The notes: generated from the sequence alone by a model not told the origin. Positions 37,351 to 48,431 are shown, numbered from the stretch's first letter. The stretch: DNA of 64,000 bases from Croceivirga radicis (GCF_002072105.2 NZ_MTBC01000005.1:62001-126000); one strand, 5' to 3'. Translations and numbers: made by a program.

Positions 37351-37487
37351 TTGCTCTTATTATAGTGTCTCAAGAGCAAAACTATAAAGGTGAGGTACGG
37401 TCTTGAAATTTATTAGATTAAAAGCAGATTTAGCTGGACAAATGTTAAAAAAAATGAACTTTTATCGATTTTAGACGCAACCATAAA

Positions 37488-37513
37488 AAAAGGACTGCAT
37501 CAGCAGTCCTTTT
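37488..37513 (-). terminator. Intrinsic terminator of clpC
   Basis: A perfect 11-base stem AAAAGGACTGC with its complement around the loop ATCA lies 24 bases after the clpC stop, with T-rich flanks in both directions. Confidence 0.85.
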
Positions 37514-37536
37514 CAAAAAACTTTTAACCTAACTTT

Positions 37537-40095
37537 TTAGTCTTCCTTTGTTTCAGAAGATTTTTCGGCTTTATTTATTTTTATGGTCAACTCTTCTTTG
37601 TCTTTGTTTAAGTCCATAAAAATGCTATCGCCCTCCTCTAGGTTTGCATTAACTATTTCTTCTGCAAGGGCATCTTCAATGTATTTTTGAATAGCTCTTT
37701 TTAAAGGTCTGGCACCGTATTGCTTATCAAAACCTTTGTCTGCAATGTAATCTTTAGCTTCTTCTGATAGCGTTAAATCGTAGCCAATATCTTTTATACG
37801 TTTGAACAATCTGTTCAACTCTATGTCTATGATTTTATGGATATCTTCACGTTCTAATGCATTGAATACGATAACATCGTCAATTCGATTTAAGAACTCA
37901 GGAGCAAAAGCTTTTTTAAGTGCATTTTCTATAACACTTTTTTGATGACTATCTGCTTGTGCCTTCTTTGAAGCTGTTCCAAAACCAACACCCTGTCCAA
38001 AGTCTTTAAGTTGTCTGGCCCCTATATTAGAGGTCATGATTATAATGGTATTTCTAAAGTCTATTTTTCTACCTAGACTGTCAGTAATAAAACCATCATC
38101 CAATACCTGTAACAACATGTTGAATACATCTGGATGGGCTTTTTCTACCTCATCCAACAAAACAACAGAATAAGGTTTTCTTCTTACTTTTTCGGTTAAT
38201 TGCCCACCTTCTTCGTAACCAACATATCCTGGAGGCGCACCCACTAATCTTGATATGGCGAATTTTTCCATGTATTCGCTCATATCTATACGAATCAGCG
38301 CGTCTTCAGAATCAAATAATTCTCTTGCTAGAACTTTTGCTAGTTGGGTTTTACCCACACCTGTTTGTCCTAAAAAGATAAAAGAACCAATAGGTTTGTT
38401 CGGGTCTTTAAGACCTGCTCTATTTCGTTGTATAGCTTTAGCTACTTTTTGTACAGCTTCATTTTGGCCAATTACAAAATCCTTGATAAGGCTTGGCAGT
38501 TCTGCAAGTTTGTTGCTTTCTGTTTGGGCAATCCTGTTAACGGGAATTCCGCTCATCATACTTACCACGTCTGCAACATTATCTTCCGTAACCGTTTCCC
38601 TATTAAGCTTGCTTTCTTCTTCCCATTGTTCTTGGGCAGATGCTAGATCTTTTTCTAAACGTTTCTCATCATCCCGTAGTTTAGCAGCTTCCTCATATTT
38701 CTGCTTTTTAACTACGCTATTTTTAAGCTCCCTTACATCTTCTAATTGTTGTTCTAATTCTAGAATTTGCTTGGGAACGTCCATATTAACTATATGAACG
38801 CGAGAACCAGCTTCGTCCAAGGCATCTATAGCTTTGTCTGGTAAAAAACGGTCTGTCATGTACCTGTTGGTCAGGTTAACACAAGCTTTAATGGCATCGT
38901 CCGTGTAGACCACATTATGGTGGTCTTCGTATTTGCCTTTAATATTCATTAGAATTTCTATGGTTTCATCTACAGAAGTAGGTTCTACCATAACCTTTTG
39001 GAATCTTCTTTCTAAGGCACCATCCTTTTCAATATATTGGCGGTATTCATCTAGTGTAGTGGCACCAATACATTGAATTTCGCCACGAGCCAATGCTGGT
39101 TTAAACATGTTAGATGCATCTAGACTTCCGGTTGCACCACCAGCACCAACAATGGTATGAATTTCGTCTATGAAAAGAATAATATCATCATTTTTCTCCA
39201 ACTCGTTCATTACCGCTTTCATTCGCTCTTCAAACTGTCCACGATATTTGGTGCCCGCAACCAATGAAGCAAGGTCCAAGGTAACAACACGTTTGTTGTA
39301 TAAAATCCTGGAAACTTTTTTATTGATAATGCGTAAGGCCAAACCTTCTGCAATGGCACTTTTACCTACACCAGGTTCCCCAATCAAAAGAGGATTGTTC
39401 TTTTTACGTCTGCTCAGAATTTGAGACACACGCTCAATTTCTTTTTCCCTACCCACTACTGGATCTAGTTTGTTATCTTCGGCAAGGCGGGTAAGGTCCC
39501 TACCAAAATTATCTAGAACAGGGGTCTTGGATTTTTTGTTGCCTTTTGCTTGTCCAGAAGAACCAAAGGTGCTTTCCTTTCCATCTCCTAAATCGTCAGG
39601 TTCTCCAGGGAAAGATTCTGCCCTTGGTGAATCTGTAAAATCATCGTCGCTTGTTATCATAGACTTAAATTGCTCTTTTACGTTATCATAATCAACTTTT
39701 AGTTTATGGAGCAATTTGGTTGTAGGATCGTTTTCGTTCCTTAAAATGCACAATAGCAGGTGTGCGGTATTAATAGACGAACTTTGAAAAAGTTTAGCCT
39801 CTAAAAAAGTTGTTTTTAAAGCTCTTTCTGCCTGTCTAGTTAAATGTAGGTTTTTTTTATCTTTTTGTGTGGTACCTGCACTGGGGTTTGCGGGGCTTAA
39901 TATTTCTACCTTCCTCCTCAAATGATCCAAGTCCACATCTAGGGCATCTAATATGTTTATTGCTTTGCCATTACCGTCTCGCAATAATCCCAACATCAAA
40001 TGTTCGGTGCCAATAAAGTCGTGCCCTAAACGCAGGGCTTCTTCCTTACTGTAAGCAATCACATCTTTTACCCTTGGTGAGAAATTATCATCCAT
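37537..40095 (-). CDS. clpC: ATP-dependent Clp protease ATP-binding subunit ClpC
   Basis: This 852-residue Hsp100 protein has a Clp N-domain (1-150), an acidic linker, a first AAA module with GEPGVGKSAIAEG near residue 221, a UVR motif EEAAKLRDDEKRL near residue 450 marking ClpC, and a second AAA module with GQTGVGKTQLAKVLA near residue 577. It unfolds substrates for ClpP. It is a single-gene unit, divergent from gyrA across 258 bases. Confidence 0.95.
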   Translation of the reverse strand: MDDNFSPRVKDVIAYSKEEALRLGHDFIGTEHLMLGLLRDGNGKAINILDALDVDLDHLRRKVEILSPANPSAGTTQKDKKNLHLTRQAERALKTTFLEAKLFQSSSINTAHLLLCILRNENDPTTKLLHKLKVDYDNVKEQFKSMITSDDDFTDSPRAESFPGEPDDLGDGKESTFGSSGQAKGNKKSKTPVLDNFGRDLTRLAEDNKLDPVVGREKEIERVSQILSRRKKNNPLLIGEPGVGKSAIAEGLALRIINKKVSRILYNKRVVTLDLASLVAGTKYRGQFEERMKAVMNELEKNDDIILFIDEIHTIVGAGGATGSLDASNMFKPALARGEIQCIGATTLDEYRQYIEKDGALERRFQKVMVEPTSVDETIEILMNIKGKYEDHHNVVYTDDAIKACVNLTNRYMTDRFLPDKAIDALDEAGSRVHIVNMDVPKQILELEQQLEDVRELKNSVVKKQKYEEAAKLRDDEKRLEKDLASAQEQWEEESKLNRETVTEDNVADVVSMMSGIPVNRIAQTESNKLAELPSLIKDFVIGQNEAVQKVAKAIQRNRAGLKDPNKPIGSFIFLGQTGVGKTQLAKVLARELFDSEDALIRIDMSEYMEKFAISRLVGAPPGYVGYEEGGQLTEKVRRKPYSVVLLDEVEKAHPDVFNMLLQVLDDGFITDSLGRKIDFRNTIIIMTSNIGARQLKDFGQGVGFGTASKKAQADSHQKSVIENALKKAFAPEFLNRIDDVIVFNALEREDIHKIIDIELNRLFKRIKDIGYDLTLSEEAKDYIADKGFDKQYGARPLKRAIQKYIEDALAEEIVNANLEEGDSIFMDLNKDKEELTIKINKAEKSSETKED

Positions 40096-40275
40096 AGCTT
40101 ATCTTTTCCGAACTTAAAATTAATAAAAGTATTGCAACCCTGTCCAAATACCGTACCTATATTCGATAAAGAAGTGCTAAATCACGGAAAATGTCAGGGT
40201 TTTGTAAAAACTTTAACGAAATACTTCTTCATAATATTGAACTGGAAGTGTTAATAATTTTTTTAATAAAGAAGT

Positions 40276-40305
40276 TTGTCAGTTCCTGTAAGGCGGCAAT
40301 TTTTG
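40276..40305 (+). promoter_or_regulatory. Putative gyrA promoter
   Basis: TTG (40276-40278), 19 bases, then AATTTTTG (40298-40305) matches the Bacteroidota consensus except for the first base of the -7 box. It leaves a leader of about 40 bases before the gyrA ATG. Confidence 0.5.
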
Positions 40306-40353
40306 GTATATTGCCACGATATTTAAACTGCAATTAAATTTAGCAAAATAAGT

Positions 40354-42912
40354 ATGGCTGAAGGAGAAAAATTAATACCGATCAACATCGAGGACGAAAT
40401 GAAATCTGCCTACATTGATTATTCAATGTCGGTCATTGTGTCACGTGCCCTGCCAGATGTTAGAGACGGTCTTAAACCGGTACACCGTAGAGTACTTTTT
40501 GGAATGCATGAATTGGGTGTAAGGTCTTCTAGTTCTCACAAGAAATCTGCGCGTATTGTTGGGGAGGTATTAGGTAAATATCACCCGCATGGCGATACAT
40601 CTGTATATGACACCATGGTGCGTATGGCCCAAGAATGGAGCTTGCGTTATATGTTGGTAGATGGTCAAGGTAACTTTGGTTCCGTAGATGGCGATAGCCC
40701 AGCGGCAATGCGTTATACAGAGGCCAAAATGCGTAAGATATCTGAAGAGATGTTGGCAGATATTGATAAAGATACCGTAGATCACCAACTAAACTTTGAC
40801 GATACCTTAAAAGAACCTACTGTTTTACCCACACGTATACCCAATTTATTGGTAAACGGAGCTTCTGGTATTGCTGTAGGTATGGCTACCAACATGCCAC
40901 CGCATAACCTATCTGAAGTTGTGGATGGTACCGTAGCGTATATAGACAATCATGATATAGAAATAGACGAATTAATTACACACATTAAAGCGCCCGATTT
41001 TCCTACTGGAGGAATTATCTATGGCTATGATGGTGTTAAGGAAGCTTTTCATACCGGCCGTGGGCGTGTAGTTATGCGTGCCAAGGCTTCTTTTGAAGAA
41101 GTACAGGGTAGGGAGTGTATCGTTGTTACGGAAATACCTTATCAGGTTAACAAGGCAGATATGATCAAGAAAACTGCCGATTTGGTCAATGATAAGAAAA
41201 TAGAGGGTATTTCTACCATAAGAGACGAGTCCGATAGAAAAGGTATGCGAATCGTATACATGTTAAAACGCGATGCCATACCAAACATCGTACTTAACAT
41301 GCTGTACAAATACACGGCATTACAATCTTCTTTTAGTGTAAATAATATTGCATTGGTCAATGGTAGGCCCAAATTATTGAACCTAAAGGAAATTATCCAT
41401 CACTTTGTAGAGCACAGACATGAAGTGGTGGTGCGTAGAACGCAATATGAACTAAAAAAAGCAGAAGAGCGCGCCCATATTTTAGAAGGATTAATCATCG
41501 CTTCTGACAATATTGACGAGGTAATTGCAATAATCCGTGGTTCTTCTAATGTAGAGGAAGCTAGAAATAGCTTAATGGAGCGCTTTAAATTAAGCGAAAT
41601 ACAAGCTAAGGCCATTGTAGAAATGCGTCTTAGACAGTTAACGGGTCTAGAACAAGATAAGTTAAGGGAAGAGTACGATGAGTTGATTAAAACCATTGAA
41701 GACCTTAAAGATATCTTGGAAAAGAAAGAGCGTAGAATGCAAATCATTAAAGATGAATTGCTAGAGGTTAAAGACAAGTATGGCGATGCCAGACGTTCAG
41801 AAATTAATTTTGCCGGAGGCGATTTAAGCATAGAGGATATGATACCAGATGAACAAGTGGTAATCACCATTTCTCATGCAGGTTATATCAAAAGAACATC
41901 ACTTTCTGAATATAAAACACAAAATAGAGGTGGAGTAGGCCAAAAGGCTTCCAACACTCGTAATGAGGATTTCTTGGAACATTTGTTTGTAGGTACCAAC
42001 CACCAATATATGTTGTTCTTTACTCAAAACGGAAAGTGTTTCTGGATGCGTGTTTATGAAATTCCAGAAGGCAGTAGAACCTCTAAAGGAAGAGCAATAC
42101 AGAACCTAATCAATATAGAGTCAGATGATAAGGTTAAAGCGTTTATCTGTACGCAAGACCTAAAAGACGAAGATTACGTCAACAGCCATTACGTAATTAT
42201 GGCAACCAAAAAGGGTACGGTTAAAAAGACTTCTTTGGAGCAATACTCTAGACCAAGACAAAACGGTATCAATGCCATTACTATTAAAGATGGAGACGAA
42301 TTGCTAGAGGCAAAATTAACCACTGGTACCAGTCAAATCTTCTTAGGATTAAAATCTGGTAAGGCTATTCGTTTTGAAGAAAGTAAAACCAGACCTATGG
42401 GTAGAAATGCCTCTGGTGTACGTGGTATTACATTAGCAGATGATAAAGACGAAGTTATAGGTATGGTATCGGTAAACAATTTTGAAGACAACATACTAGT
42501 AGTTTCAGAAAATGGCTATGGTAAACGGTCGGATATTGAAGATTATCGTATAACCAATAGAGGTGGTAAAGGTGTAAAAACTATTTCTATTACTGATAAG
42601 ACGGGTGGTTTGGTAGCTATAAAGAATGTTACCGATTCTGATGATCTAATGATTATTAATAAATCCGGTATCGCTATACGTTTAAGTGTAGAAGATTTAA
42701 GGGTTATGGGTAGAGCAACCCAAGGTGTTAGGCTTATAAACCTAAAAGGAAAAGATTCTATAGCGGCTGTAGCAAAAGTGATGAAAGATGAAGATGCCGT
42801 AGAAGATGTTGATGTTATGGATATAGAGGTGAAATCTGAAGATGGCACGGCTATTGATAATAAGACAGACGAAAACGGTTCTGAAGAAGCGTCCAATCCG
42901 GATAACGAATAA
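40354..42912 (+). CDS. gyrA: DNA gyrase subunit A
   Basis: This 852-residue type II topoisomerase subunit has the quinolone-resistance region [14 protein letters not shown] near residue 83, the catalytic tyrosine in [10 protein letters not shown] near residue 119, and a C-terminal beta-pinwheel whose first blade carries [10 protein letters not shown], a variant of the GyrA box. The last 35 residues are strongly acidic. Gyrase introduces negative supercoils. The TPR protein gene follows after 54 bases on the same strand. Confidence 0.97.
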   Translation: MAEGEKLIPINIEDEMKSAYIDYSMSVIVSRALPDVRDGLKPVHRRVLFGMHELGVRSSSSHKKSARIVGEVLGKYHPHGDTSVYDTMVRMAQEWSLRYMLVDGQGNFGSVDGDSPAAMRYTEAKMRKISEEMLADIDKDTVDHQLNFDDTLKEPTVLPTRIPNLLVNGASGIAVGMATNMPPHNLSEVVDGTVAYIDNHDIEIDELITHIKAPDFPTGGIIYGYDGVKEAFHTGRGRVVMRAKASFEEVQGRECIVVTEIPYQVNKADMIKKTADLVNDKKIEGISTIRDESDRKGMRIVYMLKRDAIPNIVLNMLYKYTALQSSFSVNNIALVNGRPKLLNLKEIIHHFVEHRHEVVVRRTQYELKKAEERAHILEGLIIASDNIDEVIAIIRGSSNVEEARNSLMERFKLSEIQAKAIVEMRLRQLTGLEQDKLREEYDELIKTIEDLKDILEKKERRMQIIKDELLEVKDKYGDARRSEINFAGGDLSIEDMIPDEQVVITISHAGYIKRTSLSEYKTQNRGGVGQKASNTRNEDFLEHLFVGTNHQYMLFFTQNGKCFWMRVYEIPEGSRTSKGRAIQNLINIESDDKVKAFICTQDLKDEDYVNSHYVIMATKKGTVKKTSLEQYSRPRQNGINAITIKDGDELLEAKLTTGTSQIFLGLKSGKAIRFEESKTRPMGRNASGVRGITLADDKDEVIGMVSVNNFEDNILVVSENGYGKRSDIEDYRITNRGGKGVKTISITDKTGGLVAIKNVTDSDDLMIINKSGIAIRLSVEDLRVMGRATQGVRLINLKGKDSIAAVAKVMKDEDAVEDVDVMDIEVKSEDGTAIDNKTDENGSEEASNPDNE

Positions 42913-42966
42913 AAAAGAGCCTAATAAAGATTAATAAACACTAAATTAAAATTACAAATTAAGAAG

Positions 42967-44214
42967 ATGAAACGTAAAATGTTAGTGCTACTTGCAATGG
43001 GAGTTTCCCTTGTAGGTGTTGCCCAAAAAGATGAAATAAAAACTGCTGCAAAAGCGATGAAAACTGGCGATGCTGCTGGTGCTAAAACAGCGTTGATGAG
43101 TGCTTCTGGTAGTATTTCTGGTGCAGATGAAAAATTACAAGCACAATACTATGCCCTTCTAGGTGACGCTCATGCTAAATTGTCAGAATTTGATCCTGCA
43201 ATCGAAGCTTATAAGAAAGCAATTAGTATAGAAGAGGCTAGTGGTAAGAAGAAGTACTCTGCGGAAATAGAGCAAAAAATGTCTCAAATGTCTGCAGATA
43301 TGGTTAATTCCGCTGTAGAAGACAACGCAAATAAAAATTTTAAATCTGCGGCAAAAAAGTTATACCAAGTTTATAACATGAGGCCGCAAGACACCATCTA
43401 CCTTTATTATGCTGCTAGTAGTGCTGTAACTGCGGGTCCTGATAACTATGATCAAGCCATTAAGTATTATGAAAAGTTAAAAGAAATTAACTATGATGGT
43501 AGCGGTGTAAAATATACTGCTGTAAATGTGGCTACTGGAGAAGTTGAAGAGTTGGACCAGAATACCCGTGACCTATACATAAAAGCCGGTACCCATAAAG
43601 ATCCTAAAGATGAAAAAACCGAATCTAAAAAGGCAGAAATTGTTAAAAACATTGCCTTAATATACCAAGAACAAGGTAAAAACGATGAGGCTTTAGCTGC
43701 TTACGAAGATGCGATTGCTAGCAATCCAAATGACGTTAATTTGGTATTGAACAAAGCAAATCTTTATTACTCAATGGGTGATAAGGATAAGTTTAAAGAA
43801 TTGATGGCCCAAGCTTCTGAAATGGATCCAGATAACGCTGATTTGTTGTACAATATTGGTGTTATTAACATGGAGCAAGGAAATCTTGAAGAGGCACGAG
43901 CTGCCTATAAAAGAGCCTTGGAAATTAATCCAGATTATACTAACGCACAGCTTAATTTATCTACATCTTACGTAAATGAAGGTAATGCTTTAATTGACGA
44001 GATGAATACCTTGGGAACTTCTAGGGCAGACACCCAACGCTATGATGAACTAAAGAAGCAAAAAGATGATTTGTTTAAAAAGGGTGCCAAAATTTTAGAA
44101 GACGCATTAAAGCAAAAACCTAATAACGAAGGGATTTTGGCTCAGCTAAAGAACATTTATGGTGCTTTAGGTGATAATGAAAACTTTATGCGAATTAAGC
44201 AAATGATGGAGTAA
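42967..44214 (+). CDS. Tetratricopeptide repeat protein, exported
   Basis: This 415-residue protein has a signal peptide (MKRKMLVLLAMGVSLVGVAQ) and TPR units, clearest in ALLGDAHAKLSEFDPAIEAY near residue 60, EQGKNDEALAAYEDAIASNP near residue 235 and EQGNLEEARAAYKRALEINP near residue 302. It should be a periplasmic or surface scaffold. It may be cotranscribed with gyrA and is followed by a strong terminator. No specific partner is evident. Confidence 0.85.
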   Translation: MKRKMLVLLAMGVSLVGVAQKDEIKTAAKAMKTGDAAGAKTALMSASGSISGADEKLQAQYYALLGDAHAKLSEFDPAIEAYKKAISIEEASGKKKYSAEIEQKMSQMSADMVNSAVEDNANKNFKSAAKKLYQVYNMRPQDTIYLYYAASSAVTAGPDNYDQAIKYYEKLKEINYDGSGVKYTAVNVATGEVEELDQNTRDLYIKAGTHKDPKDEKTESKKAEIVKNIALIYQEQGKNDEALAAYEDAIASNPNDVNLVLNKANLYYSMGDKDKFKELMAQASEMDPDNADLLYNIGVINMEQGNLEEARAAYKRALEINPDYTNAQLNLSTSYVNEGNALIDEMNTLGTSRADTQRYDELKKQKDDLFKKGAKILEDALKQKPNNEGILAQLKNIYGALGDNENFMRIKQMME

Positions 44215-44239
44215 GGATTACTTTGTCTTATACAGAATA

Positions 44240-44269
44240 AAAAAGCCTCGTTTTAAACGAGGCTTTTTT
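44240..44269. terminator. Bidirectional intrinsic terminator
   Basis: AAAAAGCCTCGTTT and its complement form a long stem with A and T runs, placed between the convergent TPR and NlpC/P60-like genes and reaching into the last codon of the latter. Confidence 0.85.
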
Positions 44270-45020
44270 ATACAATCTTTTTAATGACCCTAAGTTGATG
44301 GGAATAGCGGTTTTCATCCGTGTTGAAAATACCGGTATGGTCAATACGGTCTATGCGTACTTTATGGTGGGCGTGAATAATATAGTTGTCTTGTAGAATT
44401 ATTCCAACGTGATTTATATTTCCTTCGCTGTCATCAAAAAAGGCCAAATCACCAGGTTCACTTTCTTCTATAAAACTCAAGGCTTCACCCTGTTTTGCCT
44501 GTTCTTGGGTTGTTCTAAGCAATTTAAGGTTATTTAGTCTGTATACCATTTGGGTAAATCCAGATGCATCCGTGCCTAAAGGAGTTTTACCACCGTTTAA
44601 AAAAGGCGCATTCAAAAATAGGAAAGCGGTTTTGACCAATTCTTGCTTAGCGGTAAACACGGTTGGCGCTTCTTCTTCATAAGTGTGTTGCAATAAAGGC
44701 GCTACATCTAATCTAGAGCCAAGGACCACAGGTTGTAACACATCTTTTTTAGTAGATATGTAAGTAAACAAATCTTGTGATAAAACACAGGTGTGCTGTT
44801 CCTCTATGGCCAAGAAGGAATTTTCTTCAATTTTGGTTATTTGCCCATTAAGAACCCAGCCTTCTATGCCGTCAAATCTATTTTGTACGCGGCACCAATA
44901 TTTACGTTCTTCCTTAATCTTAAAATGATCACCGTAAATAAGTTGGGTGATCATTTCAGCTGTATTGTCTGGGTTTATCCTTACCGGGATAACACTTAAA
45001 TGTGCCAGTCCATATTGCAT
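44268..45020 (-). CDS. NlpC/P60 (C40) homologue with Cys-to-Ala active site
   Basis: This 250-residue protein has an SH3-like N-terminal half (GLAHLSVIPVRINP at the start, WCRVQNRFDGIEGWVL near residue 42) and an NlpC/P60 C-terminal half. The family's nucleophile motif is DCSGF; here the codons give GTDASGFTQMVY, with Ala152 in place of Cys. The catalytic His motif NHVGIIL near residue 206 and the third His region IIHAHH are present. The fold is therefore retained, but hydrolysis of cell-wall peptides should be lost unless another residue substitutes. There is no obvious signal peptide. It follows the thiolase gene by 11 bases. Confidence 0.82.
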   Translation of the reverse strand: MQYGLAHLSVIPVRINPDNTAEMITQLIYGDHFKIKEERKYWCRVQNRFDGIEGWVLNGQITKIEENSFLAIEEQHTCVLSQDLFTYISTKKDVLQPVVLGSRLDVAPLLQHTYEEEAPTVFTAKQELVKTAFLFLNAPFLNGGKTPLGTDASGFTQMVYRLNNLKLLRTTQEQAKQGEALSFIEESEPGDLAFFDDSEGNINHVGIILQDNYIIHAHHKVRIDRIDHTGIFNTDENRYSHQLRVIKKIV

Positions 45021-45031
45021 GTATATTAGTA

Positions 45032-46228
45032 TTACAGACGTTCCAGAACCAATGCGGAAGCACCACCGCCACCATTACAGATACCTGCTGCTCCTAGTTT
45101 GGCATTGTTTTGTTCTAGTACGTTTAAAAGGGTAACTACAATTCTTGCTCCGGAGCATCCTAAAGGATGTCCTAAAGAAACTGCACCACCGTTTACGTTT
45201 ACATTACTATCATTTAATCCTAAAAGCTTCATATTGGCCAAAGCCACTACAGAAAAAGCTTCGTTAAATTCAAAATACTCAATATCCTCTATTGCCACGT
45301 TGGCTTTTGCCAATGCCTTTGGTAATGCTTTTGCCGGGGCTGTAGTAAACCATTTTGGTTCTTGTGCGGCATCAGCATAACCTGTTATTTTAGCCAATGG
45401 TTTTAGATTCAATTCCTTGGCTTTTTCGGCACTCATTAAAACCAAAGCGGCAGCGCCATCATTAATGGTAGATGCATTGGCAGCTGTTACTGTTCCTTCT
45501 TTAGTAAAAGCTGGGCGTAAAGCTGGTATTTTCTCCATTTTTACGTTTTTGTACTCTTCGTCTTCATCGATTTTGATTGCATCTCCACGACGCTGAGGTA
45601 CTTCTACCGGTACTATTTCATTCTTAAACTTGCCATTATCCCATGCGGCCTTAGAACGGTTATAAGACTGTATGGCGTATTGATCTTGGTCTTCCCTTGT
45701 AAAGCTATATTCGGCAGCACAGGCATCTGCACAAACCCCCATGGCTTGTTGATCATAAACATCTACCAAACCATCTTTTTGCATGCCATCTACTAGGGTA
45801 GCCGAGCCAAATTTGGTGCCAGTGCGCATATGTACGTAATGTGGAATTTGGCTCATATTTTCCATACCGCCAGCAACTACAATATCCAAATCGCCCAAAG
45901 CAATACTTTGTGTGGCTTGCATAATGGTTTTCATGCCAGAGGCACAAACCTTATTTACCGTTGTACAAGGAACGCTATCTGGAATACCAGCATAAATTGC
46001 CGCTTGTCTTGCGGGCGCTTGCCCTGTCCCCGCTTGTACTACGTTACCCATTAGTACCTCTTGTACCATTTCTGGCTGCAAGTTTATTTTATCCAATGCT
46101 CCTTTAATTGCAGTTGCGCCTAATTTAGGTGCAGGAATGCTGCTTAAAGCACCCATAAAACTACCAATTGGTGTTCTAACCGCAGAAACAATGACTACTT
46201 CTTTCATGTCTTTTTCAGTTTGTGCCAC
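45032..46228 (-). CDS. Acetyl-CoA C-acyltransferase (thiolase)
   Basis: This 398-residue thiolase has the first cysteine motif NKVCASGMKT near residue 92, FNEAFSVVAL near residue 353, and the second cysteine motif GHPLGCSGARI near residue 380 with its general-base histidine. Thiolases condense or cleave acyl-CoA units; without partner genes I cannot say whether it works in fatty acid breakdown or acetoacetyl-CoA formation. It is divergent from the HDIG gene across about 90 bases. Confidence 0.93.
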   Translation of the reverse strand: MAQTEKDMKEVVIVSAVRTPIGSFMGALSSIPAPKLGATAIKGALDKINLQPEMVQEVLMGNVVQAGTGQAPARQAAIYAGIPDSVPCTTVNKVCASGMKTIMQATQSIALGDLDIVVAGGMENMSQIPHYVHMRTGTKFGSATLVDGMQKDGLVDVYDQQAMGVCADACAAEYSFTREDQDQYAIQSYNRSKAAWDNGKFKNEIVPVEVPQRRGDAIKIDEDEEYKNVKMEKIPALRPAFTKEGTVTAANASTINDGAAALVLMSAEKAKELNLKPLAKITGYADAAQEPKWFTTAPAKALPKALAKANVAIEDIEYFEFNEAFSVVALANMKLLGLNDSNVNVNGGAVSLGHPLGCSGARIVVTLLNVLEQNNAKLGAAGICNGGGGASALVLERL

Positions 46229-46293
46229 GAAAATAGTAAATAAAGAGAAATGATGCGGTAAACTTTGCTAGTCCACGTTGCGTTATAATTTTC

Positions 46294-46301
46294 TATTTTT
46301 G
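46294..46301 (+). promoter_or_regulatory. Putative -7 element of the HDIG gene
   Basis: TATTTTTG matches TAnnTTTG and ends 19 bases before the ATG at 46321. No TTG is seen at the ideal -33 position. Confidence 0.5.
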
Positions 46302-46320
46302 AAGATAACCAATCTATAAA

Positions 46321-48360
46321 ATGGCAAACGCTTTAGATAATCTATATAAAAACCAATCCCTTATTTACAAGTATATTCTATATGCCATTTCGGTTGGATT
46401 GATTGTTTTTTTCTTTCCTAGAGGCGGAAAATTTAAATTTGATTTTCAAAAAGGAAAAGCTTGGCAATACGAGAACCTTTATGCCCCTTTTGATTTTTCC
46501 ATACGTAAGGGCATTGAAGAAATTGAAGCCGAAAAAAAAGAATTGCTGCTTAATAAGGCTGCATATTATGTATTTGATCAAAGTATATACAATCAAGTTC
46601 AAAAACGATTTGCCAATGATTTTGCCGATGTATTTGATGCTGCAAACTACAATACCAGTGAAAGAGAAAAGTTATTTAAGCTAGGAGAAGCGCTTCTAAC
46701 TTCTATTTACAGAATAGGTGTTTTTAGAGACAACAAGATTACAGGGCAACCTTATTTAGTTAAAAACAATGAAGCTACTTTAATTCGTAAACATCAAATT
46801 ATTACCATAGGTTCTGCTGCTGTTTTTCTAGATAATAATTTAGATGCCAACTTGCCTAAAGAACAGCGCACGCAACTTTTAAATGTTTTAGAAGGCGTTA
46901 TTAAAGCTAATGTTGGTTATGACAAAGAATTATCTGATAAGGCATACGCAGATGAGCTAAGCAAGGTTTCTTTTACCCGGGGTTCCATACCAGAAGGGAA
47001 ATTATTGATAGCAAAAGGTGAGGTAGTAGATGCAGATAATTTTCTAGTATTGGATTCCTTACGTTCTGAGTACGAATCTGAAGTTTGGAGTAGGGATAAC
47101 TACTATTATATTTTAATGGGCTATGCCGTTCTGGTGGCCTTGGTGCTTGTAATGTTGCTTTTATTCTTAAAAAAATATAGACCAGATATCTTTGAAAATA
47201 ACATAAAAGTTACTTTCATTTTTTTTAATGTATTGTTGATGGTTTTTATCACCACCTTGGTGGTAAAACGTATGGATGGCTACGTCTACATAGTACCCTT
47301 ATGTATATTGCCCTTGATCTTAAAAAACTTTTTTGATGCTAGATTGGGATTGTTCGTACATGTACTTACTATATTGATTTTAGGGTTTGTGGTACCCAAT
47401 AGTTTTGAATATATTTTTCTACAGATTATAGCGGGCATCGTAACCATCTTAACTGTTTCTGAGTTATACAAGCGTGCCAATCTATTCATCTCTGTTGGCC
47501 AGATAACCCTCATTTATATTCTAGGTTATTTTGCATTCCACATTATCCATGAGGGAAATATGGATAATATACAATGGTTTACCTTTTTAATATTCCTTTT
47601 AAATGGGATGCTTACCTTATTTGTGCAACCGTTGATTTATTTATACGAAAAACTTTTTGGATTGGTATCGGATGTTAGCTTACTCGAATTATCGGATACC
47701 AACTCTAAACTACTAAAAGAGTTGGCTAACAAAGCGCCAGGAACATTTCATCATTCCTTACAGGTAGCTAACTTGGCCGAAGCAGCAGCCAATGAAATTG
47801 GTGCCAATGCAATGTTGGTTAGAGTAGGGGCGCTATACCATGATATTGGAAAAATGAACAAGCCCACTTTTTTTACGGAGAACCAGATAACCAATGTAAA
47901 CCCGCATGACGATTTACCTCCTAAGGAAAGTGCAAAAATTATAATAGACCATGTAATCCAAGGTATAGAATTGGCTAGAAAGAATAACCTGCCAGACCGT
48001 GTTATCGATTTTATACGAACCCATCATGGAAATTCGTTAGTGTATTATTTTTTTAAAAAGCAATTAGATTTGGAACCAGAAACGGACGAGGACTTTTTTA
48101 GATATCCAGGTCCTATGCCCTTTTCTAAGGAAACCGCTATTTTGATGATGTCAGATGCCGTAGAAGCGGCCTCAAAAAGTTTAAAGTCGCCAACCTATAC
48201 CATTATCAATGATTTTGTTGAAAAAATAATACAAGGACAATTAAAAGCAGACCAATTTATTAATGCGGACATTACACTAAAGGAAATAGAAATGGTAAAA
48301 AAAGTGCTTAAAAAGAAGCTAACCAACATTTATCATTTACGTGTAGAATACCCAGAATAA
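46321..48360 (+). CDS. 7TM-HD phosphodiesterase (PgpH-type)
   Basis: This 679-residue membrane protein has one N-terminal membrane helix, an extracytoplasmic 7TMR-HDED-type region (about 40-260), seven membrane segments (about 265-450), and a cytoplasmic HD domain with the metal ligands FHHSLQVANLA near residue 478, YHDIGKM near residue 509 and RTHHGN near residue 565. PgpH-like enzymes hydrolyse the second messenger c-di-AMP. It is the last core gene before the tRNA pair and the island. Confidence 0.9.
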   Translation: MANALDNLYKNQSLIYKYILYAISVGLIVFFFPRGGKFKFDFQKGKAWQYENLYAPFDFSIRKGIEEIEAEKKELLLNKAAYYVFDQSIYNQVQKRFANDFADVFDAANYNTSEREKLFKLGEALLTSIYRIGVFRDNKITGQPYLVKNNEATLIRKHQIITIGSAAVFLDNNLDANLPKEQRTQLLNVLEGVIKANVGYDKELSDKAYADELSKVSFTRGSIPEGKLLIAKGEVVDADNFLVLDSLRSEYESEVWSRDNYYYILMGYAVLVALVLVMLLLFLKKYRPDIFENNIKVTFIFFNVLLMVFITTLVVKRMDGYVYIVPLCILPLILKNFFDARLGLFVHVLTILILGFVVPNSFEYIFLQIIAGIVTILTVSELYKRANLFISVGQITLIYILGYFAFHIIHEGNMDNIQWFTFLIFLLNGMLTLFVQPLIYLYEKLFGLVSDVSLLELSDTNSKLLKELANKAPGTFHHSLQVANLAEAAANEIGANAMLVRVGALYHDIGKMNKPTFFTENQITNVNPHDDLPPKESAKIIIDHVIQGIELARKNNLPDRVIDFIRTHHGNSLVYYFFKKQLDLEPETDEDFFRYPGPMPFSKETAILMMSDAVEAASKSLKSPTYTIINDFVEKIIQGQLKADQFINADITLKEIEMVKKVLKKKLTNIYHLRVEYPE

Positions 48361-48400
48361 GGCAGTTATAAATTTTATCTAAAAAAAGCGGTTAAAATAG

Positions 48401-48431
48401 TTGCATTGTATATCAACTTATGGTATTTTTG
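48401..48431 (+). promoter_or_regulatory. Promoter of the tRNA-Ser/tRNA-Pro unit
   Basis: TTG (48401-48403), 20 bases, then TATTTTTG (48424-48431) is a full match to the Bacteroidota promoter consensus, 36 bases before the first base of tRNA-Ser. Confidence 0.82.
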
